A DNA stretch of 64,000 nucleotides from Armatimonadota bacterium (GCA_030601885.1 JAUWAU010000027.1:1-64000); one strand, 5' to 3'; positions 43,454-52,573 are shown, numbered from the stretch's first letter. The notes: generated from the letters alone by a model not told the origin. A program made the numbers and translations.

Positions 43454-43573
43454 TCACGCTATCCTCTTGGTTGCCTCGCCCCGCTTGCGACCGAACCAGT
43501 CCGCCGCAGGCACTATTCTCTTCTCGACCGCCTCCTGCGCCTCCTTTACGGCTCGCCCCTCCAGCTTTCCCAT
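43454..43573 (-). CDS. Short coupled ORF, 39 residues
   Basis: A 39-codon frame begins at an ATG one base after the TAG of the TRM11-like gene, a spacing typical of translational coupling. The product is charged and amphipathic (MGKLEGRAVKEAQEAVEKR ... FGRKRGEATKRIA), basic overall, with G/C-rich third positions like its neighbours. No family is recognised. It may be a genuine small protein or a chance frame; the next 240 bases down to the exported-protein gene hold no other convincing ORF. Confidence 0.4.
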   Translation of the reverse strand: MGKLEGRAVKEAQEAVEKRIVPAADWFGRKRGEATKRIA

Positions 43574-43574
43574 G

Positions 43575-44567
43575 CTACCCGCTTTCGTTGCTCATGGGGG
43601 CGTGATCCGGATCACGCCGCATGCGGGGCGGGGGCTGCAGCCCGTCAGCCGAGCACACGTAGATGTGGCGGCAGAGAAGGCCCTTTGGCTGCGTCGCGTG
43701 GCGCTGAATGCGCCACCCGGCGGCGGCAATGGCGCCACTCGCGTCGCTCCCGACGACGATGCTGAGCCGGGGCGCCAGACGCCGAAGGTTTGCCAGTATG
43801 TCGGCATACAGGGACGCATCGGGGGCGCTGGTCCAACCATACGGAAGGTCGGTGACGACGGCGTCGTAGCCGCCGACGAGGTGGCGAGCATCGCCGGCGC
43901 CCACCAGGGCCCGCAGGCCGAAGTGTAACAGATTGGCCCGGGCGCGGGAGGCCATCTGCTTGTTCACGTCAAAGCCCACGGCCGTGATCCCGGCGCTGGC
44001 GGCCTCGATGAGTATGGTCCCGGCCCCGCAGCACGGATCCACGATGGTATCGCCGGGTCTGGCCACCAGGTTCACCATGGCCCGGGCCAGGCGGGAGGGG
44101 AGGGAGTTGGAGAACGAGTGCGGCTTGGCACTGTGGCCGACCCACCGCCTGTCAGTTTGGGACTCCACGCGACCGAAGTGCCAGCCTCCGTCGTCGCCCA
44201 GACAGGCAAAGAGTACGCGTGGTGCGCTCAGATTCGGGTGCCCAAGAATGGCGTCCGCAAGGCGGTGTGCGATCTCGTCAGAACCCGGGCCGCAGCGTTT
44301 TGCCTCGCCTCGCTTGGTGACGAGGATCCGAAAGCCCTCGGCGTGACAGTGCAGGGCTTCGACCATCGGCACCAGTGCCTCAAAGGAATCGGCGCCGGCC
44401 ATCCGGCGCACGCACATGCCGATGTGTGCCGCGCGCCGAACATCCACGCAAGACTCTGCCGGCACCAGCTTGCGTCCCCGCGCCTCATTGCCCAGGAGGG
44501 CCCAGACCTCCGCCTCGGCGACATCCTTCTCATCAGCAGTATACACCAGAGTATAGAGGTAGGGCAT
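43575..44567 (-). CDS. TRM11-like SAM-dependent RNA (guanine-N2) methyltransferase
   Basis: A 330-residue protein. The C-terminal half is a Rossmann methyltransferase: motif I DTIVDPCCGAGTILIEA, an acidic GFDVNKQMASRARANL loop, and catalytic motif IV VVTDLPYGW, the D-L-P-Y-G form found in TRM11/Trm14 and RlmL-type N2-guanosine methyltransferases. The N-terminal half (ESCVDVRRAAHIGMCVRRM ... GWHFGRVESQTD) probably recognises RNA, though no standard THUMP domain is obvious. Its ATG overlaps the TAA of the preceding flavoprotein gene by one base (TAATG), implying coupled translation. Confidence 0.82.
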   Translation of the reverse strand: MPYLYTLVYTADEKDVAEAEVWALLGNEARGRKLVPAESCVDVRRAAHIGMCVRRMAGADSFEALVPMVEALHCHAEGFRILVTKRGEAKRCGPGSDEIAHRLADAILGHPNLSAPRVLFACLGDDGGWHFGRVESQTDRRWVGHSAKPHSFSNSLPSRLARAMVNLVARPGDTIVDPCCGAGTILIEAASAGITAVGFDVNKQMASRARANLLHFGLRALVGAGDARHLVGGYDAVVTDLPYGWTSAPDASLYADILANLRRLAPRLSIVVGSDASGAIAAAGWRIQRHATQPKGLLCRHIYVCSADGLQPPPRMRRDPDHAPMSNESG

Positions 44568-47023
44568 TAACGATCGCCTGCGCGTGCCCGCCGGAGGAGC
44601 CCGGCGATGCCGTGCTTCAGTATGGCCAGGTGAAGGCGCGGGCTGCATGCACTGCGAAGAATGCGTTTGTACGGCTGCGCCCCCGTAAAGAGGGCCCATA
44701 TGATCTCCCGCAGCTCCTCCCCGGCGCGGCTGTCCTCGCGCATCAGCCGCATATTTGCTCTCAGCAATCCGTCCATGCGCTGGATGATGCGGTGGATCAA
44801 GAAGACGATGCGCCCGCAGGCGTTGTCGGCAATTATGCGGCGACGGCATGCGGGTCCGTAGTGCTGTGCGAAGGCGCGCCGCGAGACGCCGTGGCGGATG
44901 ATCGTCTTGGCGGCCAGTTCTGCGGTCACCAGAGCGGACTCAAGGCCGTTCTTGTACAGCCGCGAGCAGGCTGCATCCCCGATGAGGATCAGCCGATCCG
45001 TGTACATGTTCCTGCCGTCCCGGACGACATAGCGGGGCCGGCAGCGGCAATCGTACGTCGGTGGAGAGCCCTCGTTGCCCAACAGCGCGGCCACCTGCGG
45101 GTGGCTTGTGACTCTGTCCAGGTCTTCGACGTCCATGTCCCGGGTGCCGACGATAGTCATTGTAAGGTGTTGCTGCTTGGGCGTGAACGCCGTGAACACG
45201 ACGTCTGGCAAACCCAGCAACAGCAAGTGGATGTAGTTGCGCAGCTCGTCGCACTTGCCGGGAGGCAGCGGAATCTCCGCATTGCAGGCGCGCACAGCCT
45301 CAGGTGGCCTGTATCCGAAGCCCAGAGACGCCACCATGGGGCCCAGAGTGCTGTTGAGACCGAATGCCCCGACCACGACGTCGGCCTGCACCTGCGCCGG
45401 CGTCTCGCCGGCCCCGTACTCGACGGTTACGGGCAACGCCGGATCCTCGGGCAGCACGATGCCCGTGACCGGCTGTCGAATCACGTCCACCCCCTTGTTC
45501 TGCACGCAACGCAGGAGGTGGTCGTCGAAGCTTATGACGTGTTCCAGACGAGCGTCGCGGGGCCCGTTGCCGCGGAATACCGTCCGCAGCCGACGCCTGC
45601 CCTCCCGGCGCTCAATGCAAACAGAACCAACTGCCGTGTGCAGGTGAAAGCCGGAGATCTTGGACTGCACCACCTCGGGCGAGAGCTCGAAGCCAAGCTC
45701 CTGAAGGCGCTGAAAGAGCCATTCGGAGATCACCCCGGCGCACATGTTGCAGCCTGGGGGGCCAAACTGCTGGAAGTCCTTCCCGTCGAAGATGGATATG
45801 CGTATGGGGAGCCTCGCGCCCGCCGCCTCTTGTAGCGCCAGATGGGCGAACAGTGCCCCCGCCGGGCCGGCGCCGATCACGGCGATGTGCGCCCCGGGGC
45901 GAAGACGCAGTTGCGCTTCGGCCTGCGCCGGCGCGCCGCGAGGGACCGCCGGCGGCGCCAGCAGATGCACTACGGCGCTGGCGGCGGCCGTCACTACCGC
46001 GCCCAACAGGCACATCACTACCACGGCGGCGCTGTCGAGGAATGTGGCGCCGACAGCGAGGATGCCCATGGGAATCAACACCAAGAGGCGATCGGCTCGC
46101 CGCACGCGCCGGGCCAGGCGTGATGTCGCGGGAGAGGCCCCGATGGCTTGCCAATGAGGCCGCAACGCCAGCGCACGCCACAGCGACGCGCCCGTCACCC
46201 ACAGCCCCACCCCCAGCCGATACGCCACCTCCCACGCCAGAAGCGCGATGAACACGACCAGCAGGAGCTCCGGCGGCTCGTCGAGCCACTGCTCCGCTAT
46301 GCTCGGAGCGCCACCAGGATGTCCGAACACGACGAAAAGCGCGGCCCCGAAAAGACCAAGTCCAGGCAATGCCTCCAGGCGCCATCGGTGGAACAGCACC
46401 TGGCGATACGCCCGGATGACGGCGCGTTGGCGGCCGGCGGCCGGGAGGCGCAGCCTTCTCTGGTCGCGCGCCAATAGCACGAGCAGTGTTGACCACGCGG
46501 TCACGGTGACGATCACTACAAGGACCCGCACCAGTGCCTCAGGTGGCAGCCGCAAGGTGTGCCGCAGAACGACGGCCACGAGGCCCATGAGGACGAACTG
46601 CAGCGCCAGTCGCTGGCGCGTGCGCAGGGCGGCAAAGGAGGCGAACTCCTCCAGGATTTGCTCAAGGAGCCACCGGGTGCGGCTCGGGGCGAACTGGGCC
46701 CGCAGCTCGCGGGCGAAGGCCTCGTCGGCTGCGCAGCGCTCCGCGAGGCCAGTGAGCCGGGCCCGGGCCGGCAGATCATCCGTGAGGGCGTAAGAAATGG
46801 GGGCCCGGCCCGTCGGAGTATGGCGCTGCAGGAGCCGCTTGGCGGTGAGATCGTCCGCGGCCGCCTCCACTGCTTCCCGGCTCTGCCCCAGGCGCTCCGC
46901 CAGGCTCGCCGCCGTGTCCACCGCCTCCGGGCGTGCGCCGAATAAGAGGGCGAGCTCAAGCTGCAGCGCGTTATCGATTGCTTCGGCGATTAACTGCTGT
47001 CCCTGATCGTTCACGCTATCCAC
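44567..47023 (-). CDS. Winged-helix / membrane / FAD-oxidoreductase fusion protein
   Basis: An 818-residue protein with three parts. Residues 1-100 look like a winged-helix domain (LAERLGQSREAVEAAADDLTAKRLLQ). Residues about 138-356 contain six hydrophobic segments. Residues 378-800 are a geranylgeranyl-reductase/FixC-like flavoprotein: dinucleotide motif AHIAVIGAGPAGALFA, CNMCAGVISEW, and LILIGDAACSRLYKNGLESA. Related reductases saturate isoprenoid chains or oxidise quinone-linked substrates. A membrane-embedded version with a helix-turn-helix head is unusual. GTG start at 47023 has only a weak SD. It overlaps the TRM11-like gene (TAATG) and is preceded by a 399-bp region. Confidence 0.75.
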   Translation of the reverse strand: MDSVNDQGQQLIAEAIDNALQLELALLFGARPEAVDTAASLAERLGQSREAVEAAADDLTAKRLLQRHTPTGRAPISYALTDDLPARARLTGLAERCAADEAFARELRAQFAPSRTRWLLEQILEEFASFAALRTRQRLALQFVLMGLVAVVLRHTLRLPPEALVRVLVVIVTVTAWSTLLVLLARDQRRLRLPAAGRQRAVIRAYRQVLFHRWRLEALPGLGLFGAALFVVFGHPGGAPSIAEQWLDEPPELLLVVFIALLAWEVAYRLGVGLWVTGASLWRALALRPHWQAIGASPATSRLARRVRRADRLLVLIPMGILAVGATFLDSAAVVVMCLLGAVVTAAASAVVHLLAPPAVPRGAPAQAEAQLRLRPGAHIAVIGAGPAGALFAHLALQEAAGARLPIRISIFDGKDFQQFGPPGCNMCAGVISEWLFQRLQELGFELSPEVVQSKISGFHLHTAVGSVCIERREGRRRLRTVFRGNGPRDARLEHVISFDDHLLRCVQNKGVDVIRQPVTGIVLPEDPALPVTVEYGAGETPAQVQADVVVGAFGLNSTLGPMVASLGFGYRPPEAVRACNAEIPLPPGKCDELRNYIHLLLLGLPDVVFTAFTPKQQHLTMTIVGTRDMDVEDLDRVTSHPQVAALLGNEGSPPTYDCRCRPRYVVRDGRNMYTDRLILIGDAACSRLYKNGLESALVTAELAAKTIIRHGVSRRAFAQHYGPACRRRIIADNACGRIVFLIHRIIQRMDGLLRANMRLMREDSRAGEELREIIWALFTGAQPYKRILRSACSPRLHLAILKHGIAGLLRRARAGDR

Positions 47024-47422
47024 ACACTCGCAGCCCCGCTCGTCGGCCGCTCTGCCGTCGCCACATGTCCGCCGCGTCGATTATAGCAAGCCGCCGGGGG
47101 CACCGTCAACGAAACCGGACGCCTGCCTACAGGCTCGGGCGAGCTGCCGCGGTGTTGTTGCCTTCTCGACGCCGATGTCTCGGAACCTTCCGACCCTCCG
47201 GAGCGGTTTACATATTCGTAGCAAAGCGGACCGTCGTGCTCTCCGGGGCGACGAAGGTTCCGCCGCTCCGGCCGTGGAAGACAAGAGCCGCCCCAGCCCG
47301 TGCGTTGAGCGGCAAGCGTTGCGCGTGGCTGGGGGCGGTGTCTCGCAGTTCGCGCGGCGACTCGCACGTATCGGGTGGCCGCTCACAGAGGCTGTTGCTG
47401 CCGTCGTTTGGGAGGTACGCGT
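47024..47422. other. 399-bp divergent intergenic region with inverted-repeat element
   Basis: Lies between the divergent flavoprotein and ABC-ATPase genes. It contains the 47181-47262 inverted repeat and an AT-rich patch (TTTACATATTCGTA near 47208) that may hold a promoter. No ORF with matching codon use was found. Confidence 0.4.
47181..47262. repeat. CGGAACCTTC-ended inverted-repeat element
   Basis: Perfect 10-bp inverted ends CGGAACCTTC (47181-47190) and GAAGGTTCCG (47253-47262), with further partial symmetry just inside (CTCCGGAGCGG and CTCTCCGGGG). It is 82 bp long and non-coding. Only this copy was noticed in the window. Confidence 0.5.
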
Positions 47423-48376
47423 ATGAGCGCCATGATCCAGGCCGAGGGGCTCACGAAATACTATGGCCGGGTGCTGGCTGTAGACGATGTGAGCTTCTCG
47501 GTGGACGAGGGTGAAGTGGTCGCGTTTCTCGGGCCGAATGCGGCCGGGAAGACGACGACGATGCGCATGCTGACTGGTTTCACGCCGGCCACCATGGGCA
47601 GCGCCGCCATCGCTGGACACGAGGTGGCGACGGAGTCGCTGGCTGCGCGCCAGCACATTGGCTATATGCCTGAGGTGATGGCCCTATACCCCGAGCTCAC
47701 GGTGCAGCAGTACTTGGCGCACTTCGCGAAGCTTCGCGGCGTGGAAAGCCACGACAGGGACGAGCGAATAGAGGAGATATCGGCGCTGTGCGGCGTCGAG
47801 GAGGTCGCTGACACGCACTGCGGCAAGCTGTCGAAGGGTTATCGCCAACGCGTGGGCCTGGCGCAGGCTCTGGTGCATGATCCCGATGTGCTGATACTGG
47901 ACGAGCCCACCATTGGGCTGGACCCCGTGCAGATTCGCGAGACACGGCGGCTCATAAAGGATCTTGGGAAAGAGCACACCGTGATGCTCAGCACGCACAT
48001 CCTGCCGGAGGCGCAGATGACGTGTGAGCGGGTCATCATCATCGCCAACGGCCAGATCGTCGCCGTAGATACGCCGGCAAACCTGGCCGCACAGATACGA
48101 AAAACTGAGACGATGTATCTCAAGGTGCGAGAGGAGTCCAGCCGTGCGCCGCGGACGATCCGGGACATGGCCGACGTAATCGACGTGCAGCCCGCCGACG
48201 AGACGCGGGGCGATGGAAAGGCATATCTGGTTAGCTCGGAGATGGGCGTGGACATTCGCGAGCAGTTGTCTACGCTCGCCATACAGCGCGGGTGGGGCCT
48301 GCTGGAGATGCGGCCCGTGGCCATGACGCTTGAGGATGTCTACCTGGACCTCACCACCGAGGAGGAGGGCGTCTAG
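47423..48376 (+). CDS. GldA/ABC-2-type transporter ATP-binding protein
   Basis: A 317-residue ABC ATPase. Walker A is GPNAAGKTT (Ala at the usual fourth Gly), the signature is LSKGYRQRVG, and Walker B is DVLILDEPTIGLDP, followed by the switch STHILPEA. A C-terminal domain of about 90 residues (from AQIRKTETMYLKV) is typical of GldA/CcmA-type ATPases. It powers the membrane protein encoded six bases downstream. GGGAGG eight bases upstream fixes the ATG. With the next three genes it forms an export-type ABC module similar to GldA-GldF-GldG. Confidence 0.93.
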   Translation: MSAMIQAEGLTKYYGRVLAVDDVSFSVDEGEVVAFLGPNAAGKTTTMRMLTGFTPATMGSAAIAGHEVATESLAARQHIGYMPEVMALYPELTVQQYLAHFAKLRGVESHDRDERIEEISALCGVEEVADTHCGKLSKGYRQRVGLAQALVHDPDVLILDEPTIGLDPVQIRETRRLIKDLGKEHTVMLSTHILPEAQMTCERVIIIANGQIVAVDTPANLAAQIRKTETMYLKVREESSRAPRTIRDMADVIDVQPADETRGDGKAYLVSSEMGVDIREQLSTLAIQRGWGLLEMRPVAMTLEDVYLDLTTEEEGV

Positions 48377-48381
48377 GCAGC

Positions 48382-49116
48382 ATGCGCAACATATGGACGA
48401 TCGCAACCAAAGAGTTGAGGACGTATTTCACCTCTCCGATCGGCTACGGTGCCCTGTTCGTTTTTCTGGTGATAATCGGGATCGTATTCAACCTGCAGAA
48501 GACGATGGCGCCCCCGTCGCCCTATGGTGGTCCCCAGGCCAACATGCAGGGGCTCACCGGGAGCATGGTCTTCGTGCTCATCCTGCTCTCGCCCATCGTG
48601 ACCATGCGCCTGGTGGCTGAGGAGAGGAGCTCGGGCACGCTGGAGACACTCATGACCTCTCCGGTGCGCGAGTACGAGGTGGTGTTGGGCAAGTACCTGG
48701 CGGCGGTCACACTGTATGCCATCATGATGGTGCTCACCTTTGAGTTTCCCATTCTCCTGCGTGTGTACGGCACTCCCGACCTCCCCCCCATACTCGTTGC
48801 CTACAGCGGGTGGATGCTCTGTGGGGCGGCATTCCTGGCAGTTGGCCTCCTGACGAGCTCGATAACACGCAGTCAGATCGCTGCCGGCTTCTTTGCGCTC
48901 GGGATCCTGCTGGTGCTGTGGCTTATCGGCATCTTCGGCCAAGTGACGGCCGGATCGGCCTACGCCGACGTCTTTCGCCAAATGTCTATCCTGGATCATC
49001 TGCAGGAGTTCGAGCGCGGCACTCTCGCGCTCAAGTCCGTCGCATTCTTCCTGAGCGTGATTGTGTTCTTCCTGTTTGCCAGCGTTCGGGCGCTGGAAAG
49101 CCTGCGATGGCGCTAG
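48382..49116 (+). CDS. GldF-like ABC-2 permease
   Basis: A 244-residue inner-membrane protein with six hydrophobic segments. The N-terminus (IATKELRTYFTSPIGYGALFVFL) and the loop MRLVAEERSSGTLETLMTSPVREYEVVLGKYLAA are diagnostic of the GldF/NosY ABC-2 permease family. It starts five bases after the ATPase stop. Its 3' side carries an inverted-repeat element (49121-49224) that separates it from the GldG-like gene. Confidence 0.92.
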   Translation: MRNIWTIATKELRTYFTSPIGYGALFVFLVIIGIVFNLQKTMAPPSPYGGPQANMQGLTGSMVFVLILLSPIVTMRLVAEERSSGTLETLMTSPVREYEVVLGKYLAAVTLYAIMMVLTFEFPILLRVYGTPDLPPILVAYSGWMLCGAAFLAVGLLTSSITRSQIAAGFFALGILLVLWLIGIFGQVTAGSAYADVFRQMSILDHLQEFERGTLALKSVAFFLSVIVFFLFASVRALESLRWR

Positions 49117-49120
49117 TACG

Positions 49121-49224
49121 ACAGTTCTTAGTCGTCAGTGGCCAGTGGTCAGCATACCGCTGGGCGCGGACCATGGCCGCAGTGCGTTGCGCCTTTGCTG
49201 GCCACTGTTCACTGACCACTGACC
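49121..49224. repeat. CAGTGGTCAGTG-ended inverted-repeat element, copy 2
   Basis: The left arm GTCAGTGGCCAGTGGTCAG (49134-49152) is inverted as CTGGCCACTG...ACTGACCACTGAC (49198-49223). It lies inside the ABC operon, five bases after the GldF-like stop and about 20 bases before the next start. Confidence 0.75.
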
Positions 49225-49246
49225 GCTGCTTTTCAAGGTGATGCGT

Positions 49247-51133
49247 ATGGCCAAGGACGAAGAACTCAGAGACGAGGACGAGCAGGAGCCGGAGGAGGCT
49301 CCCGAGGACGAAGAGGAGGCGCAGGAGCGCGAGGAAAAGGCGCGGGAAGAGAAAGAGGCGCGCGCCAAGCCCAGAGCGGCGAGGCGAGCGGCGACCCGAG
49401 CGGCGCGAAAGGAGCGCAAGCGGCGCAAGAAGCGGCCCGAACGGCGTCCGCGGGGAGTGATGCGTGAACAGATCGCCGAGGGCTTGCCATTTCACGCGAC
49501 CATGGCGCCGGCCGGCGCCCTTGTAGGCGCCGGCCTTGCCCTTGCCGGCGGCATCTTCTGGTTCATTACGCGGACCTTCACATGGCCCGTCATCACGCTG
49601 TTGGCCGTCGGCGGAGCCCTCCTGATTGCGGCGCTCGTGGTCCGATTCGGCGATGTGGTCGCCTATGTCCGGCGCCGGGGCACCCTTAGTACAGCCAACA
49701 CCGCCATAGCGGTGCTGCTGGTGCTTGGCATCATGGTGATAGGCAACTACGTGGCGATGCGGTACACCAACGTGAAGTGGGACGCCACTGAGGAGAAACT
49801 CTTTTCCCTGTCCCAGCAGACGCGTAAGACCGTGCAGGGGCTGGACAAGAAGGTGGAGATCGGCGGCTTCTATCAGCGCGGCGGGATGATGTCGCAGGCC
49901 GACCTTGCCCGGGACACGTTCGAACAGTATGACGAGTTGTCGGCGAAGCTCACCGCGGCCGTATACGACCCTCGACTCGATCAGAAAGCGGTCCAGGAGT
50001 GGGGCATAACCAGCGCCAACACGACGATCGTCCGCTCCGGCGACCGGCGCAAGGAAGTCTTTTCCCTCAACGAGCAGAACCTCACCAACGCCATCCTCGA
50101 AGTGACGACGGACAAGAAGCCCACGCTGTACTTCCTGCAGGGCCATGGGGAAAAAACGATTGAGTTCGCTGAGAACGAGCGCGACTCCTACAGCAATGCC
50201 AAGGGCAAGCTCGAGGCCCAGCAGTACCAGGTCGAGACGCTCAACCTGGCCACCTCGGGCGAGGAGCCGAAGGTGCCCGAAGACTGTGACGTGTTGCTTC
50301 TCCTCGGGCCGAAGTATGAACTCGACCCCCGAGAAGTCGATGCCATCAACGATTACCTGGAGACCTTCAGCGTCCAGCGCAAGCAAGCCGGCCGGGCGCT
50401 CATTGCCTTGGCGCCACCGGATGCGCCGGATCTGCACGAGATACTCGATGACTGGGGCGTCAGCGTCGGAGACGGCCAAGTTGTGGACTTCACCAATTTT
50501 TATTGGACCGATCTTTCCATACCGCTGCTCCAGGTCGGCGAGCAGCACCACATTACCCGAGAGATCGGGTCGTTCCGCTCAGTGAACACCTTCATGTCCC
50601 TTCCGCGGCCGCTCCAAGTCGAGGAACAGCCCGAGCAATATCCACCAGACTACCCCGGTGCTCCCCCGCCGCCTGCGAAGCGCGCGGTGGCAGTGATGAA
50701 AACGCATAAGACGAGCTGGGCCGAAACGGATATGCCGATTACGATGGCGTCCCGAGCCGACGACACCGAAGACAGCGGGCCGGTGCCGGTGCTGGTGGCC
50801 GTGGACGCCAAGAAGGGCGAGGAACCACCGCCCCCAATGCCCGGGCAGCCGCCGCCCGACACAGCCCAGAATACGCGCGTGGTGGTTGTTGGCTCTGCCG
50901 ACCTGGCGAACAACCAGTTCGTCCGGGCGGCGGGCAATGAGACGCTGTTCCTCGCCTGCGTTGCCTGGCTCGCGGAGCGGGCTCAGCTTATCTCAGTGCC
51001 ACCAAAGGAGCCCCAGCAGCGTAACCTGACCCTGAGCTCTGGCCAGACACGCTTCATTAAGATCCTGACCATGGGCGTGATGCCGCTGGCCATCGCCTTC
51101 GTGGGCTTCCTTATGTGGTTCCGGAGGAGATAG
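49247..51133 (+). CDS. GldG-like auxiliary protein of an ABC-2 transporter
   Basis: A 628-residue protein. The first about 75 residues are extremely charged (runs of E, then K/R), probably a cytoplasmic coiled or disordered head. Three membrane segments follow (about 85-180), then a large extracytoplasmic domain with GldG features (KLFSLSQQTRKTVQGL, YFLQGHGEKTIEF, DCDVLLLLGPKYEL, VVVGSADLANNQF) and a final membrane segment ending FLMWFRRR. GldG proteins work with GldA/GldF in gliding or export; their substrate is unclear. AAGG upstream and the neighbouring codons favour the ATG at 49247 over GTG/ATG at 49238-49241. Confidence 0.88.
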   Translation: MAKDEELRDEDEQEPEEAPEDEEEAQEREEKAREEKEARAKPRAARRAATRAARKERKRRKKRPERRPRGVMREQIAEGLPFHATMAPAGALVGAGLALAGGIFWFITRTFTWPVITLLAVGGALLIAALVVRFGDVVAYVRRRGTLSTANTAIAVLLVLGIMVIGNYVAMRYTNVKWDATEEKLFSLSQQTRKTVQGLDKKVEIGGFYQRGGMMSQADLARDTFEQYDELSAKLTAAVYDPRLDQKAVQEWGITSANTTIVRSGDRRKEVFSLNEQNLTNAILEVTTDKKPTLYFLQGHGEKTIEFAENERDSYSNAKGKLEAQQYQVETLNLATSGEEPKVPEDCDVLLLLGPKYELDPREVDAINDYLETFSVQRKQAGRALIALAPPDAPDLHEILDDWGVSVGDGQVVDFTNFYWTDLSIPLLQVGEQHHITREIGSFRSVNTFMSLPRPLQVEEQPEQYPPDYPGAPPPPAKRAVAVMKTHKTSWAETDMPITMASRADDTEDSGPVPVLVAVDAKKGEEPPPPMPGQPPPDTAQNTRVVVVGSADLANNQFVRAAGNETLFLACVAWLAERAQLISVPPKEPQQRNLTLSSGQTRFIKILTMGVMPLAIAFVGFLMWFRRR

Positions 51134-51138
51134 GCGCA

Positions 51139-52521
51139 ATGAAGGGCAGAACGACCCTCATCCTGGCCATTCTCTTCGTTGGCCTCCTCGCCTACGTCCT
51201 GAAGTTCCAGCGCGGCGAGTCCAGGAAGGAGCGGCAGATCTTCAGCTTCAGCAAAGAGCGAGTGGCCAAGCTGGAGCTGACGTATGCGGACGATGAGGAC
51301 ACGGTGGTGCTCGAGAAGCAGGGCGAGAGCTGGCAGATTCGGAAGCCGCTGAAGGCAAAGGGCAGCACGGACGACATCGATAGGCTCTTAAGCGACTTTG
51401 CCGCCCTGGAATCGAGCACGACCTTTACCGAGGACGAGGCCGATGACCTTACCGACGACGTAGCCGGGCTAGATAAGCCCGAGTTCATCGCCCAGGCATG
51501 GGACGCCCGGGGGAAGCTCATCGCCAAGCTCGCCATCGGCAAGAAACTCAGTGTTGGCAGCGACGTGTACGCGATGGTGAACGATGAGGACTACGTCACT
51601 CTCGGTTCGTGGAAGGCCGACAGCCTCAAGAAGAAGTCCGGCGACCTGCGGGACAAGTCCGTGGTGGAGATCGCCGAGGACGACGACGTCGAGGCGGTCG
51701 AGCTGAAGTACCCCGCCCACTCCATCCGTCTGCAGCGGGTGGACGACGAGCACTGGAAGATCACCAAGCCCATCCAGGCCGAGGGAGACGACTGGAACTG
51801 CGACGACGTGCTCACGAAGATCAAGGACCTGAAGGCAGAGGAGTTCGTCGAGAAGGACAAGTCGAAATCGCCGGCTGATTACGGTCTGGCCAAGCCGCAG
51901 CTCACCGCCACCGTGACGCTCAGCAAAGGTGGCAAGCAGGTCGTCAAGCTGGGCAAGACGGCGCCCGATGAGATCGATCGGATCTATGCCGCCGCTGAGG
52001 GGCGGGACGAGATCTTCCAGGTCAAGGACAGCATTCTGGATGATCTGCGCAAAGAGGTGACCGACCTGCGCGAAAAGCATCTCCTTGACCTCATGGCCGA
52101 CGACGTCCGGAAGATCGAGATCGTGAACGACGGGAGGACGTTCGTCGCACGGCGCACGGACGAGGATGAGTGGGAGCTGGAGAAGCCGGAAAAGGCGAAG
52201 TGCGACTCGACCAAGATCACCGACATTCTGTGGGACGCCACCGGCTTGCGGGTGGACGAGTTCGTCGCGGAGAAGCCAAAGAGCCTCGCGCCCTATGGTC
52301 TGGATAAGCCGCGCGCGACAGTGACGCTCACGGCCGACCGGGAGAGCTACGTCATTCTCCTTGGCAAGGAGAAAGACGACAGGCTATATGCCAAGCGCGG
52401 CGACAGGTCCAACGTCGTGCTCGTCAACGACAGCCTGCTCAAGTCCCTACCGCGCAAGGTGGCCGATATTGTCGAGGAAGAGGAGTCCGAGGAGGACGAG
52501 GAGGGCGACGAGGAGGAGTGA
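51139..52521 (+). CDS. DUF4340 domain-containing membrane-anchored protein
   Basis: A 460-residue protein with one N-terminal membrane segment (residues 5-20). The rest contains three DUF4340-like repeats, each with a W-x-I/L-x-K-P core (SWQIRKPLKAKG, HWKITKPIQAEG, EWELEKPEKAKC) followed by LDKP/LAKP/LDKPR segments and a LxIGK or LLGKE strand. The C-terminus is acidic. DUF4340 proteins commonly end GldA-F-G-type operons. Its ATG is five bases after the GldG-like stop, within GGAGGAG spacing. Confidence 0.9.
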   Translation: MKGRTTLILAILFVGLLAYVLKFQRGESRKERQIFSFSKERVAKLELTYADDEDTVVLEKQGESWQIRKPLKAKGSTDDIDRLLSDFAALESSTTFTEDEADDLTDDVAGLDKPEFIAQAWDARGKLIAKLAIGKKLSVGSDVYAMVNDEDYVTLGSWKADSLKKKSGDLRDKSVVEIAEDDDVEAVELKYPAHSIRLQRVDDEHWKITKPIQAEGDDWNCDDVLTKIKDLKAEEFVEKDKSKSPADYGLAKPQLTATVTLSKGGKQVVKLGKTAPDEIDRIYAAAEGRDEIFQVKDSILDDLRKEVTDLREKHLLDLMADDVRKIEIVNDGRTFVARRTDEDEWELEKPEKAKCDSTKITDILWDATGLRVDEFVAEKPKSLAPYGLDKPRATVTLTADRESYVILLGKEKDDRLYAKRGDRSNVVLVNDSLLKSLPRKVADIVEEEESEEDEEGDEEE

Positions 52522-52553
52522 GGCCGGCCGACGCCAGCGCGTGGCCGGGGGTT

Positions 52554-52573
52554 GGCGGACAAGAATGCCCGCC
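52554..52573. repeat. Short imperfect palindrome after the DUF4340 gene
   Basis: GGCGGAC, AAGAAT, GCCCGCC with one mismatch, 32 bp past the stop at 52521; possible REP-like sequence or weak terminator. Confidence 0.4.

Noticed and set aside
43254-43928. Plus-strand frame opposite the TRM11-like gene
   Set aside because: It overlaps conserved methyltransferase motifs on the other strand and has no recognisable features or SD.
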